From Ptychodera flava (Eukaryota; Hemichordata; Enteropneusta; Ptychoderidae), in contig NC_091928.1 in the NCBI RefSeq assembly GCF_041260155.1, positions 34,537,388-34,601,387 of the forward strand: a stretch of 64,000 nt of DNA, in the 5' to 3' direction. The translations under genes were made by a program, and so were the position numbers. Below the pieces are notes generated by a model. It saw only the letters and a program-made list of their open reading frames with translations, had not been told where the DNA came from and ran no database searches. This document shows positions 45,505-59,500 of this stretch, piece after piece. Positions within the stretch are counted from its first letter, which is position 1. Every line of letters starts with the position of its first letter.

Positions 45505-45660
45505 GCCTCTGCGACTGTGAACCGAAAGCCACCGTCCACCGTGAGTTGTGTGTGAAGCTACAGACTGTACCGGAAACCAGTCACAAATCGGGACATGATA
45601 CACATTGCTCTCAAATTTATATAAGCAGTGTTTTGTTTATCTTCATGGTGCAACATGCAA

Positions 45661-45766
<106 letters not shown>

Positions 45767-46045
45767 GAGGCAGATTTATTGAGAGAAGGCAAAACAAGTT
45801 AGGGATATTTATGATTTATAATAGGTCGAATATGCTCGAATCAGGAAATGTTGGAATTGCTAGTAACCGAGATGGTTCTGGAAAAACTATCGTTTAGGAA
45901 AACCTATCGTTTAAAGGGCTGTGCGTTTCTTAGTGCTTGTCACTGAATAAAATTATTAAGTAATCAAGATCTAGTTTTGATGAGAAAGCGGTAAAATGAT
46001 GACAATATAACTGCACACTTTGTGTCTATGTGATGATCCTCCTGT

Positions 46046-46363
46046 TTAACCTAGAATGCATCTCAAAGTTTAACGATATTGTCTCACTTTGAAGCTGTTT
46101 GAGTAAATGCCGTGTACGGTACATCAGCTGATTTTATTAAAAATTGAATTCTTCTTCATAGAGTAAACACAGGGATGTCGGCCATTTCGAATTTCAAGTG
46201 TCGTAAACTATTGGGTAATTTGTTTCTCTAATGCTAAATTTTGCAAGGTGGCCCCTGATTTGAGTTATCGATTTTCAAAAGTTAAAGAGCAGTTTGAAGT
46301 TTCCCTGGGGAATTATGGCAGAAGTTCAAGTCTTTCAATTTGGAGGCGCGCAATACCTGATTA
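46046..46363 (-). mobile_element. TTAA-family element, diverged, reverse
   Basis: Starts TTAACCTAGAATGCATCTC and ends GGAGGCGCGCAATACC. The interior is more diverged than in the other copies. Confidence 0.65.
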
Positions 46364-47132
46364 TAAACAAAGCTCCACTTTTTAATAAGTATTGTTCCTA
46401 TTCTCTAACATAGTCACAAAGAGGTCATCGTACAGGTCTAAATCTCCGAGTACTTACCTGTTAAAAGCTTTCGTAGTTCTTCATGGTCACTGATGAATGA
46501 TCGGAATAGGGAAAAGTAATCACCGAAAGTAATTGGTGATTTCAGCTATACGGGTTTCTCCTTGCGGTTGCACTTAGAAGTGATTGTATGCAAAAACATC
46601 GTCCTGAATTTACATAAAAGGGCTTAAATCAGACAAAAAGGGTTAAGCATTTCCCGAATGTTACGTGAGGTTGTCCCTTTCCCATCCATCGGTTCTAGAC
46701 CAGTTAGCTCCCACCCTCCTTTAGTACATTAACCCAGCGGACACTAAATAGTCATCCTAACAAATCGCCATCATCTGATATATAAGCACAGGTGCTTATG
46801 AAGGAGAGCGCCTATCACAAATCTGTGCATCTGCATCTTCGCTGCCAAGGTCTCTTGTTCGGGCAGCTGATGCTTCCCGAAAACCGAGTTAGTGGGAAGA
46901 GTTAGTGATAGTTAGTCGGAAGTAACGGACTCGTGCGAGCGGACGATGTTGCATCTGTAGCTGAGAACCAGACTATAAAATCTATGAAACTACTCTCTCT
47001 CTCTCTCTTTCTCGCAGCGTGTATGGAAACTTGACTTGTATTTATGTACATATGTATACCATACGCAAGAATAAGAAATCCGCTATACAGTCAATATATT
47101 TGCGTATCGATATCAGCTCAGAAATATTGTAT

Positions 47133-47596
47133 CTATAGCCCGGTGGTGGCAGTCCCCGGGTTGATGGGTACCCATGCGCGTTACCAAATTCACGGAAAAG
47201 GGGGTGTTTTTCTTCAGTCATCTCGGAGATCGAGAAAAAGGGGTACTTTTTCAGAGTCACCTCCGAGATAGGGGTAGTCCAGCAGAGAACTCCAGATCCA
47301 AACGGATAAGGAAGATGATTAATGTGTATGAATGTGACTAAAATCAGGTGAGGACAAACATTTGTGATGTATGTACATGTATACAAAGTCAACCTCCAGG
47401 TCAACCCTGGAAGTCAACATACTAACCTCCTAGATTTCGAAAATAAGGGTATGTTTCTTACAGCTAATTCTCCCAGATTTGCCACAAATAGGGGGTGTTT
47501 TCTCAGAAAATATTCTAGGAAAGGGGTACTTTTCAAACTTGGGTAACAAGCATGGGTACCCACCAACCGGGGACTGCCACCGCCCGGGATCTATAG
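47133..47596. mobile_element. 464 bp element with roughly 50 bp inverted ends
   Basis: CTATAGCCCGGTGGTGGCAG...GGGTACCCATG...GTTACC at the left is inverted at the right (GGTAAC...CATGGGTACCCACC...GGGGACTGCCACCGCCCGGG..CTATAG). The interior repeats AAAAGGGGGTGTTTT / AAAGGGGTACTTTT motifs. No coding capacity. Confidence 0.75.
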
Positions 47597-48203
47597 CCAT
47601 TGTAAAATTCTGAGATGTCGAGAATATGTTATTATTGTGCAAACTAGGCAGAATTTTAGTAAATGATACATATATTGAGTATGGGGAAGAACCGAAAACG
47701 AGAATACAATGGATTTTGTAACTTTCCATCAGGTATATTACAGATTTACCATTGAGGGCGCACTTTTAAAACAAATTCTTTCTCAGACAGATGAGAGATG
47801 CAAATATACAAACTTTGGGACAACCTTCTTTTACCCATTTTTTGTATCTAGGTAGATTGTCGGGCCCAACTGACTGGTATTCTCTTGACATGACTTTTAT
47901 GGCTACTTTAAATCAAGAAACTCTGAAATCAGTCAAAGCAATTTCTGACTGGGAACGGAATAAAGTAAAACCAAGCTGGCTCTCTCTTCACTATGTCTTC
48001 CTTGACAAACCATCCCTGCACATTGGTATTGAAGGAACTGTTAGCTTGCATTTGCAGACATATTATGTTAAGGACACAACACACATGGTCACTAATCAAA
48101 CTTTATTGTTACAACCAGTACTCTTCTTGAATATATATAGACTCTTGGATATACATGTAACCCAGACCTAAAAAACAGAGCATATACATATATACATATA
48201 CAT

Positions 48204-48205
<2 letters not shown>

Positions 48206-48251
<46 letters not shown>
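48206..48251. repeat. (TA)n with flanking (CA)/(CATA) runs
   Basis: Short TA array followed by ACACACAC; a related tract lies at 48400-48440. Confidence 0.9.
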
Positions 48252-48258
<7 letters not shown>

Positions 48259-49159
48259 CACACACACACATACATGTAACCCCCAGACCCTCAAAAAGAA
48301 CATTATATATATGGTATATACGGCAAAAATTGATAACAAGTAGAAAACAGGACTTAGGCGTTACTAAGAGTTTCACGCTACATGTGTTCTCTGTAGCGAT
48401 CATACACACACACACATATATATACATACATACACTCACACACAATGTAAATTTGTGTTCAATATAGATAATGAATATTGCAAGAAAGTGACAGAATTTG
48501 AAACATTATTATACTGAAGGTTTTTCTAAGTTGCCCGTTGAGGGCGCACGTTTCAGTAAATCATTCCAATCACAGGATAGCTGTGCACACAGATTTTTTG
48601 CCCATTCTAATGTCAAAGAAGAAATTGAAGTTTCCCAAAATGTTTGTGTTCAGGTTGTGAGTCCAACATACTTGTTTTGCTGTTACAGCGCTTTGAATGA
48701 TGCTGTAGTTGGCCCTACCTACAGATAATGCTGGTCAATGTTGTAGGTCAGTCACAGTTTTAAACATGCTGCCAAATTTTACAAAGAGTAAGACTGCCAC
48801 AAGATCCTAGTGGACTGGCTGTAAAGTTTCTTGTGATTTTACTCAAAATTGTCCGATAAAATAGATCTGACTTAAACCAGACTCTCTCATAGCCCTTGGT
48901 TCACTACACAGTTTCTACACTCTCTACCCCACACCGATGTACCATCAATGGTGTGGCTTGCATTATCAGCTTACTGTGCTGGGCTTACACATAGCCAATA
49001 TCTGAGGCGGCGGCAGATTTGGCGTCATGTGGCATATCAAAGATCAGGCTGGGACAGAGTCTGGAATTAATCTGATCAAACCAGTATTTTCAGGCCTTGT
49101 CCCCTTTCCACTCCTTGAGGCAAAAAGTGTACACTTTTCCCACCATATAAAACACATTT

Positions 49160-49400
49160 GAGATTTGGAAATTGACAGCTCAAATACAAGATATGTGAAA
49201 GCCCATTGCTCAATAAGTCTTATGAATGTTTACGCACGGCCTTTTAAAAATGTGTTTTCTATATATTACGATTTGTAAATGTACAGCTCAGATACAAGAT
49301 ACAAGATACAAGATTTACAGCTCAAGATACATATGAAAAAGCATTGCTCAATAAGTCTAATGATTGTTCATGTATGGCGTTTTAAAAAATTGCGTTTTGT
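49160..49400. repeat. Tandem duplication, period about 109 bp
   Basis: ACAGCTCA(A/G)ATACAAGAT recurs at about 49174 and 49283, and CATTGCTCAATAAGTCT(T/A)ATG recurs with it. The second unit also carries an inner ATACAAGAT triplication. Confidence 0.7.
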
Positions 49401-50279
49401 AAACATCAAGATAATTATTGGAATTTTGGAGTCTGAGAAATTTCAATAGGTACATGATGCATGTACACTTAGACTCTACTGAGGTGACCAAATACCATAC
49501 AAAACTTCACAATTCAGCCTTAATTCTTATGAAGAAACTACATCACCTCTTGTCTTTCCAGTGAACAAATGAATGAAGGAGATCACAGGCACAGAGACCA
49601 AAAGAAGCTGTAGATAATTGATCTTACGCTAGTCAAAGGAAGAAAAGTTGGATGAAATGGGCAAGCCTACGGCATTTTGAAAATAAGAAAAGATAAACAG
49701 GCAGGCTCAGTACATATTATACGTCACCTTGGTAGTTTGCCATGCTATTCTAAAAAAGAAATTTAAATAGTTGAAAAAATTATCTGAAGCCTCGGCAGGT
49801 AAAGAGGTGTAAATGAATAATACTTTCTGTGATATTTTTTATCAAATGTTAAGTATATCTCTGTTTACCTGAAATCATACTGCAGACAAGATGTTCATGA
49901 AACTAGGCAATGGAGTTGTGCGTCAATAACAGACGAACTTTAACCGTTCTCTTTCCAGTGAAAAGGTACAAAACCAGTGGTATTTCCACAAAATCTTATT
50001 TTACAGCCTGTTTGATTTCAACAAGTTTTCAGGCAAAATAAAGGGTTGAATGTAGTCTGATTTAAAAAAAAATAAAAATACAAGCCCTGTAATAAAATGC
50101 AGTTGACGAGTATCAGAGACTTTACTTTGAAATAAAGAAACATACAATTTGAATTCACCATGGAAACAAAGACTCATATGTTAGGTTACTGGTTCACAGA
50201 ATTCACATCTGCTGACCACAGATTTTGACCAAAGTGTGTAAATAAGTTCAAATTTTTAAGAAAGACTTTTTCATTTTCT

Positions 50280-50285
50280 TTTATT
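50280..50285 (-). promoter_or_regulatory. Candidate polyadenylation signal of the PPxY gene
   Basis: TTTATT on the given strand reads AATAAA on the reverse strand, about 217 bases after the stop codon. Confidence 0.4.
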
Positions 50286-50501
50286 ATTTAAACACCTTGA
50301 GCAGCCAGTCTGATGCTTGGTCAATGATATGAATATTTCATCAGATTTAGTTATTGAGAAAACACATCAAGTCAATGTTTCAAATGGTGATACTACATAA
50401 CTCTGAATATATATATAAACACCCTAAATGAATATATCTTCTATCAGACAGCTTGGTACTGGGATGCCTGAAGTACGACCTCTGACCCTGGGCTCAGTCC
50501 A

Positions 50502-50545
50502 TTATTTCTGTGGGTAAGGGTAGGTGTTTTCAGCAGGGTATCCAG
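50502..50545 (-). CDS. PPxY gene last exon and stop
   Basis: The acceptor is CTTTACAG|CTGG. It encodes AGYPAENTYPYPQK then TAA. The GYPAE repeat matches the preceding exon. Confidence 0.68.
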
Positions 50546-53500
50546 CTGTAAAGAATCAGAAAGACAACACAGAGATGATATCTTCGTGACTGACTTGCCT
50601 TTTGAAAACTCTCACATTCTAATAGTATCTCCTTTTTTCCAGTGTGCAGTTGGAAAATGTACACCTTGCTTACATAGATACAAACATACTGGTAGAGACA
50701 TACATAGTATGGTACATACATAGATACAAACATACCGGTAGAGACATGGTACATACATAGATACAGAGGTACACAAATAGGTACATACATAGATAAATAC
50801 ATAGGTACATACATACACATTGCATTCATTCAGACACACTTCATTAACATTCGTTGATGAAAACAAACCTCTTCTTTGTTCTCCATATTTCACCAATTTT
50901 AAACATATGCTTGGCAAATATAGCCTAAATATATATATAGCCAAAATCCCTTTGGCTGGAACATATTACCGAATGTCAACACTGGTATTGTTGACACCAC
51001 TCTTATCAAGAAAATTTATCAGTTAAGTAACACGTGTCTCAAAATTCCCTTTTATTAGCCAGAGCCCATTACTTTAAGTCTGAGGAACGCCTGGATGGCT
51101 TCAGCCATGCTTGACCAGTTCCCTTTCATGTACCTTCATATTTGCATATGACCCAAATACATTTGCATATGACCTGCTACACTGAATACTTACCAGTGTA
51201 CGGTGGTGGAGCTTCAGCCGGATATCCTGATGAGAGGAAATAATGAGAAGAGGAAAACAAATTGAAATTTGGAACTCTTCAAACAAAACCTGCCTACTTT
51301 CACTGAGTGAGTGTGAGCCCTTATGGCCAGGGACTGTCAAAACGACTAAAGTTGTCTTTCAGTTGCAATGTAAATTGAAGCCATGCAACTTTCATAGGAT
51401 TATTGAACTGGTTTTACAGCCTTCAGATTATCAACACAATTCATCCTTCTGTTGCGTGCCAGACGGAAAACAAAACAACCAATTTCAAATATCACATTGG
51501 CATATAACAAATAAGTATTGGCTACTGAGCTGACTGAATTAAATTTTTTGCACAGTTACACATTTTTCAATTTATTTTAATAATTGCAAATGTACTGTTC
51601 CCTTTATTTGATGAGGGGACGTGATGTGTTTCTTTACAATATCAATTGTAACATTTCTTTCTCATTATTTTTTTATTTTTTTAAATATTTTCTTATTTGT
51701 TCATGTGTTCAATCAGATAAGTATGGTGTTCAAATTGTGTGAAATCAGTGGCAGATTGTCAGTAGTAGACACAGCCAGGGGAAGGTATGAATCCATGGAC
51801 ACAGATTTTGGTGGGACTGTATAGCTGTCATTCAACATGATGTATGGCAGGGTAGCTGGTCAATAAGTTAAACCCAGAATTTGAATGGACCATGCTACAA
51901 AGTACAAACAAGACCAAGTGCACAAACACGCATTGTATTATATTACCATGCCCTGTCCATTGCGTTTTAATTGGTCGAGATGAACCATGTGACTGCCCAA
52001 AAATACACAGTAATGGTTTGTTTTCATGCCCGTGAATATGAATAATATCGTAAACACAGTAACTTTACTGCTAAAACGAAAATTGTGATTTGTACAAAGA
52101 TCATAATCAACCACAAAATAAAATGGAGCACTGAGGGCCAAGTTTAGAAGCTTTTTTTTCAAAAAAATCTCCGACTTTGCAAAATTTTTGCAGTGCGGGC
52201 ACTACTCACTGACAGGTTCTGGGGCCCTGTTGTTGTTTGCACGGGAAATTTTGTAAATTTTGAATTTTTCGGGTTCGTTGATAATATTATTGAAATAACT
52301 GACTTCACACTGACCATTAACGTTTATTTATGGACAAGGGCGAGAGGAAAGCCAAATTAACGGGCTCGGCAAGCCTTGCCCGTTAATTTTGGCTTTCCTC
52401 TCGCCCTTGCCCATAAATAAACGTTAATGGTCAGCGCGTCGTCCATTATTTCTATAATAAATGTATTTCCATACTCATTTATTTGTGCCATCACATTGGA
52501 CATACTGACTTTGTAGAACAACATTGTGTCCTTTTGATTACTAAGTTAAGAACCATTTGTTGTACATCCATCCAAAATTGAAAACTGTGTGTACTGGATA
52601 GGCATTATTTTCCAGAAGGAATAAAACACAAGGAATACTTGGCCAATGCAGATCATTTTGAAAATCAACATATCCTAGGGGGTCAATTTAGTTTATAAAG
52701 CCAGGGAGGCCCCTAAGAAACCTACATGATTTTGTAACGGAGATTGGGCCCACTGTTCTTCAAGTGTACTTCTATATATATAGCACAAACATGGAACTGT
52801 GTGCCCCTGGGTTAGTGACCGATATCGTACCTTGAGGGCACATAGTCCCTTGTTTGGGCTATGATGTTGTTATTACATGCCTCTCTTTCATAATATTCTC
52901 TCCAAATGATTGGGTTTATTTGCAAATGACAATCATATGCTTTATTTCCATGTCAGATGAAAATCTGTTGAAAAACAGAACTGTTTTCATCATTGAATGG
53001 CTCACTGATATACATGTTAAATCACTGTTATGCAGTTTATCCAATTTTTTATGCATTATTTTGTAAAAGCAGTATTTCCTTGGTAAAACATATAATTTGA
53101 ACATTTTGAAATCCCAAAGTTGTCAAGTTCAAAACAGTTTTGGTTCTATTTCAGTCAAATGATCACTTTGTGGCCCGCAACGTCATCAACAAGTTACCAT
53201 TAAACTATATAGGGCATGTAATAAAAATACTTTGGGACTTACCTGGGTACTTAGGAGGCTCAGCTGGGTATGCAGGGGGTGGGTGTGGGTAGCCAGCGGG
53301 TTGTTGAGGGTAGGCTGCCGGGGGCTGGGTTGGGTAGGGTGCTTGTTTGGATGGCATCGGTGGTGCTGCGGTTCCAGTCTGGTATCCGGTGGGTGGTGGG
53401 GGAATTGTTCCTGTTGGATAGGCGGCTTGTTGTGGCGAATCATAACACTGAAAACACAAAGAAAAGAGAGAGAAGTTAAATGATGATAAAAGATAACTGA

Positions 53501-56500
53501 TGAAGAAGGAATCAAATTTCATACAGTATTTTGTAAAAATTCAAACACATACAGTGAGAAGGGCAAAAAAATTGAACAAAAATGATGAACTTTTGACAAA
53601 AATCAGGGCAGTACCGATAAACATGGCGAAGTCACATTACGAGGATTCCCTGAGGAATATCTTTGCAATGTTAAGGGGTTAACAAAACGGCAACCTAGGG
53701 TTTCATACCCATTTTCATTATTTCCCAATTCTTAGCAGAAACAATGGCAGATACAGGTGACTAGCAAACTTTGGTCAACATGTAGTTTTGGCATCACCAA
53801 ATACAGAACAGCATGTCATTCGCACATTGGTGAATTTTTTTCACATTTTGCCTTCATGAATGTATGGTTCCTCAAAATGACCGAGATAGAGACCAGTATC
53901 GACATTAAATCTGAAAGAAGATATCCATCATGCAAAAACAAAAACCATTGTTTTGCATTTTTTACACATATGGTTCCTCCTTGCAACAGAAGGCAATGGT
54001 ATCTCTAAGCTACGTAATTCACGCACTACTGAACTTTTCCTTCACGAGTGCTTCCTCATTGCTACTGAGTTTTACTATCTGCATTGTTTGAAAAATAGGA
54101 TTCATGTACAATGGAAACTTTTGTTCAATTTTTCCACACAAGGTTCCTCCTGGATACAAAGCCTTTGTGCAATGGAAAGAAGGGTGGACTTCAAAATTTA
54201 CAATATTTCGCTAGAGTCTTTGATATTTGGTTGATAGTCACTTAAAAGTTATTATGCTTTTTAATATCTCCTTCTTTCGGACAGATAGCGTGATTAGGGT
54301 ATTACCCGTATGCACCTTGAAAGTGAAAGACTTAAACCTTTGCTCAAACTTTCCTCAAGCAAACTTTCAACCATTCTCTTTCAAGATCAAGCATAACAAT
54401 CTTGGTTACCCTACAAATTTCGGTGAAAAAGAAACAAACTACATAAGATCACTGATATTTGAAATTCAAAATGGCTGCCATCCCTGTGTTTACACTATGG
54501 AGAAATTGTTGTTTTTCAATCAAGAAAATAAGATGGTGAAAACTTTTTTCTTTAAGAGCTTCAAAATGAGCCTCACACAAGTGGTAGATCATAAAAGTAT
54601 TGTAAAAATCTGAGACTGAATATCTGTCCCTGAGGCGCATTCTACCGTGAGGCCAATAATTTCCTGAGATAATGCTGGGGGTGGGGGGGTGGGGGGGGGG
54701 TGGTGCGGGGAGGGAATCAAATTTCCAATTTTTAAAAAATACCGTCAAGGACACTATGTGCTCACATTCGGTTTGAATTGGTCCATTCGAGAAATATTTA
54801 AACCAGGAAAAACAAGAATGACAAAAGCAAATAAGGTCTCCAACTTAGGTACTGGAGGTCATCTTTAGGAACATGCAACTTCTATAGCAATGGGAGAAGC
54901 AGATCCTAAATTCATAAGCAAATGTCAACAACAAAAAACAGAGAAGGCTTGATAAAAAGAAAAGGTGGGAGTGGGCAAAAAATGCACAAGGGATCTGGTA
55001 AAAAAGTAATGCTACATCATCGATCTTCTAAACCCTACCCCCTCCTGAATATCAAATGTTCCACCCCTTGGTATTACATAAGACCAAATGACAGGAAGTA
55101 CATTTACAACCTTGGAGATTTTTAATTCATGCCATGAGTGTTATCATTCTAATGTAAACAGCACTTAAGTTAGTTACAGATAGTGAAATGCCTTCCACTG
55201 TGGGTGGTGATTACAACATCTGGAATTATCCTGGATCCAAATTTCTCATCAGTTCTTGTATGTCTTACATAGAAAAGTTGCAAAAATTGGTCCAAAATGA
55301 AAAAAATCACCTCAGCTTTGTTTTCTGGATCAAATTTTCCTTCAAATTGATACCAAATATGACAAAATTATGTTCACAGCCTTCAAAATTGTCTCACAAC
55401 ATATCCTGGGTTGGTGTAGGTCATTTAAGGTCACAAACTGAGAAAAAGTACCTAAAATATACAAATTTGGGGTTTCCCAACACTTTGAGCAGAAAATTTA
55501 TCTAATAACATCTTACACGTTTGAGCAGGAAATTTATCTAATAACATCTTTCGGGACTTTATACCAAATTACAAAGCTATCAAACAAGTAATATTGAGAT
55601 AAAGTTTTTCTTGACCAAAAATGACAATATTGTCTTAAAAATACAATTTTTTATATTTCAGGACAATTTCCACATATCTAACTATCGTCATCTCTGTACG
55701 TCTGTGTACAAAATATGAAAGCTGTCTGTCCAGGGGTTTTAAAAAGGAAATACTGTCTGAGATTTTTTGACCAAAAATGACAAAATTGCACAAAAATAGT
55801 AATTTTCCCAATTTTGTCATAATTTTAACAAATTAGAAGAGTAACACCCTTGCAAAAAGAACACCCAAATTTGAGAGCAATTGGGCTGGCGGTTTCAGAG
55901 AAGAAGAATTTTTACTGAAAATGAGAAAAATCACAAAAAATTCAGCAAAAATACAAAATTAAGGATATCTTCACAATATTCATAAAACTGTATAAGGTTC
56001 ACCTAAGGTACTTGCACACAAATTTTCAAAGCAATCAAAAAAGCGGTTCTTGAGTTATTAATTCTTAACCATTTTCACATTTTGTAAGCTTATTTGCATA
56101 ATTTTGGCAATGCAGACTTCATTTGAACAAAATCCCATCTATAGCCCAGGATGCATCCACACACCAAATACCAAGCTGAAACGTGCAGCGGTTTGCGTGT
56201 TTTGATGTTGACGGACATACTGTACGTACATACATACATACATACATACATACATACATACACACATACAGACGCCATCGACTTCAGCCTATACGATAAA
56301 CTCACATTGGTAAAACCAAATGTGAGCTAAAACTCTGAGATGGTGAAAATCTTCTTACACCATGAGCTTTTAAATAAAGTCCCTTTGAGTGGTAGATCAT
56401 TACAGAATTGTAAAAATTTGAGGGTTTGAAAACCGTCAATGAGGCAAATTCTATCTCAACAGTTGTGCTAAACCCCGGAACTCTGACATTGCGGTGTTAA

Positions 56501-59500
56501 TACTGGTAGTGTTATGAATAAAACAGTGCACATGTTGCAGCAGCATTGGTGAATATTTTTAGACTTGGTCAGGAAATCTGAGTAACAGGTGTTTCATCCC
56601 CTATATTGCAGTAAAATAATTTGATCTGTACGAAGAGCAATTTGATTCAAACCACAGAATCTCACCTGACACACTGACAGTATGACTTGACAATATCTAA
56701 AATTTTCTACATAAATGAAACAATTATACCATACCCAGTTTTTTTGGTCTGTTTTCATGACACACAAAAACACATGAATATTAGTGAAAGCAATCATTAT
56801 TGAAAACAAAAAGGTGCTGATGCATGATAGGATTGTGATTGTAGAGCTGCCGGTGTTCACATGAAATTTTTATGGGTCAACTGCTTAAGGTAGTATGCGC
56901 CTCGAAAGTGAAAGACGAAACCTTTGCTCAAATTTTCCTCAAGGACTCTTTCAACTGTTCACTTTCAAAATCAAGAGTACAAATCGGGGGTATTTTTACA
57001 AATTTTGGTACTAGAGAAACAAAGTGACCAAGATTTACCATTGATTGATCACAGAGGTGATTGGCCATCACCCCTGTGTTTACTGTATAGAGAAAAATAA
57101 AATTTTTGATTTTCAAGAAAACTAAGAGGGTGATTGTTTTTCTTACTCAAAGGGCTTTAAAATGAACCCCCACAAGTGGTAGATCAGAAAAGAATTGTAA
57201 AAGTTTGAGCGTCCGAATTTGTGAATCCGAGGTGCGTTCTACCTGAAATCAAAGTACTATTGCGTGTGTAAGCAAGAACAGAGATGTGAGGACATACTCA
57301 CACATAAATATACAATAAACATGTAAAATCAAGTAAATTTAATGAACAAAATCTTATATAAACCAAGAGCAAGTATCTTACCACTGCTAAGGTCTGGTGC
57401 ATAACCCATACAATGGTCATTGTGGACTGGTTTACAGGTAATTTACTGTAAACAGCTTAAACACTGCAGAGTCCTCCTATAATTTTATCTCCCTATTGAA
57501 TAATTGGAATAGCAGTCAATATTGGTAAGGAGGGAAGAACTTACATGAACGACTGTAACTCTGGGTCCACACATAGGCTTACAGCCCAGACCAAAACCAA
57601 ACGATCCATGATGAGCTGCGTCTGCTTTCATGTGTGCAAACTCTGCACGCTGATGTTGTCTTTGTGCACGTGCCTACGATTCATAAACAATAAAAATAAA
57701 TTTATTTCATTATTTTATAACAACATGTAAGCAATTGACTCAGGACAGTGCTTCCTCATCATGAAAATGTGTATTTTCACAATTGTCTATTACCACTGTA
57801 ACAGCATTAATCAAATATTTACTGAATTTCAGTTTAGCTATATTTAGCGAGAGATGAACTACTGAAAATATATAAATAATGATATTTTTTCATGGAAAAT
57901 CAGGGTCTTTCAATCTTTAAGATTCAGTGAACAAGTCTTGAATCAAACAGTAGGATGAAAATCCCAATTAAAGGCCACAGGTCATCACTTATCAGTGTTC
58001 TCCCTGAATAAGGTAACAGGGGCGTGGCGCCCTCTTGTAAATTCCGATCGCCCCTTGCCAGAAATGAAAAAGATTTATTTTTTTTTGAAAAATAAAACAA
58101 TAAAATGTACGGGAAAAAAAGTTGACAGTGATTTACAAGCAAAATGCGAGCGTGAGCGTCGATCCTGCAGACTGCAAACGTAATTCTCATCGATCTTGCA
58201 AATCTCGCGAGTTTGTGATGTCATCCGAGATCATAAGCCCATGTGCAACTCATCGAAGGCAGCCATATTTGCATGGCTCAGTCCGTAACGTTACGTTAGC
58301 CACGGTCCCTCCATAGGGACCGTGCATTAGGTAACCGACTTAGCTGAGTAAACATGGCAAGGAGCTGGAGGGTAACCAAGGACAGCAGAGTACACTGAAG
58401 TTTTTATAGGAGGTTAGAATTTCGTTTGTGTATTCCTTCCCAAAGCAAAACAACCTAATTTTAGGCTCGGTCGGACGTGTATCAGGATGAGAACACGTGA
58501 GTGTTATGGTGATAATTTTGACATCGATGAATAAATGTATGTCTCTCGCTATGTTTTCGTTTTCAAAAAATGTAATCTTCATAATTGAAATCAGTGAACT
58601 GTAATAAAAGTTATGAAACACTGTCTCAGATCTCCTTTCCTTTGAATTTTCTTTTCGAAAAAAATCTGAAAAAATACTCCCCAAGTGCCACCAAATAACA
58701 CCATTTTAATCTCTGTTTTTCAAAAGCTCCAACGGCAGGAGGGGGGACATCCCCCTCCTGACCTCCCCCCGCGACCGCTTGCGCGGTCGCTTGTGGTGCT
58801 TCGCACCACGTCTTCGCCCTCTTCTAAAAAATTCCTGGGGAGAACACTGCTTGTGAATTAGTAAAGTGTCTGTTTAATGATACTCAGAATGATAAAACAA
58901 TTTTTTGCCATCAATGGTTTTGTACACAGAGTTGGTAAGATGCTAAATCTTAATCATGGCAGTATTCAAGTTCCATGATGTGGCCTGCACATTTTGATTT
59001 GAAATTTCATACAATGTCTCCAGCCACAATAATAGATACAAGATGATATGCACCTAAGGCTTTTACACAAGGGGAATTTGAGGGGTTGACCATCCCTCTA
59101 TTTTTTTTGGGGGGGGGGCAACCTATTCATATGTTAATAGCTATACAAAAAAAATATTTTTGCAACATTTTGGAATGTGCAAATTATACATTGTTATGTA
59201 AATTGACTGTCCCTCTGTCTTTTTCCCTAAGCTGTAGACACTGCCTGATTGCATCAATATGTGTATACTGTTCTTTTGATAAACGTGCTGCTAGGTTTTG
59301 GTAGCGCTGATCGTAACTTCATTTGTATTGCCAGATATGTGAGTGCATAAAAGAACACATCTTACTTTAGAAACATTTTTGAAATATGAACCTCAGAAAT
59401 GTCGCTATGAATGCTGCATCGTGAAAAATTGTTCACTCATTATGCAGACACGGTTCACTAGTGCCTTTCTTCAATGAAACTTCAAACCAATTTGCATAAG

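Noticed and set aside
47791-48171. 126-codon + strand reading frame between the deiodinases and the PPxY gene
   Set aside because: No recognisable family, no matching exons, and its end runs into CA/TA-rich repeat. It could be chance, although its middle section is not low-complexity.
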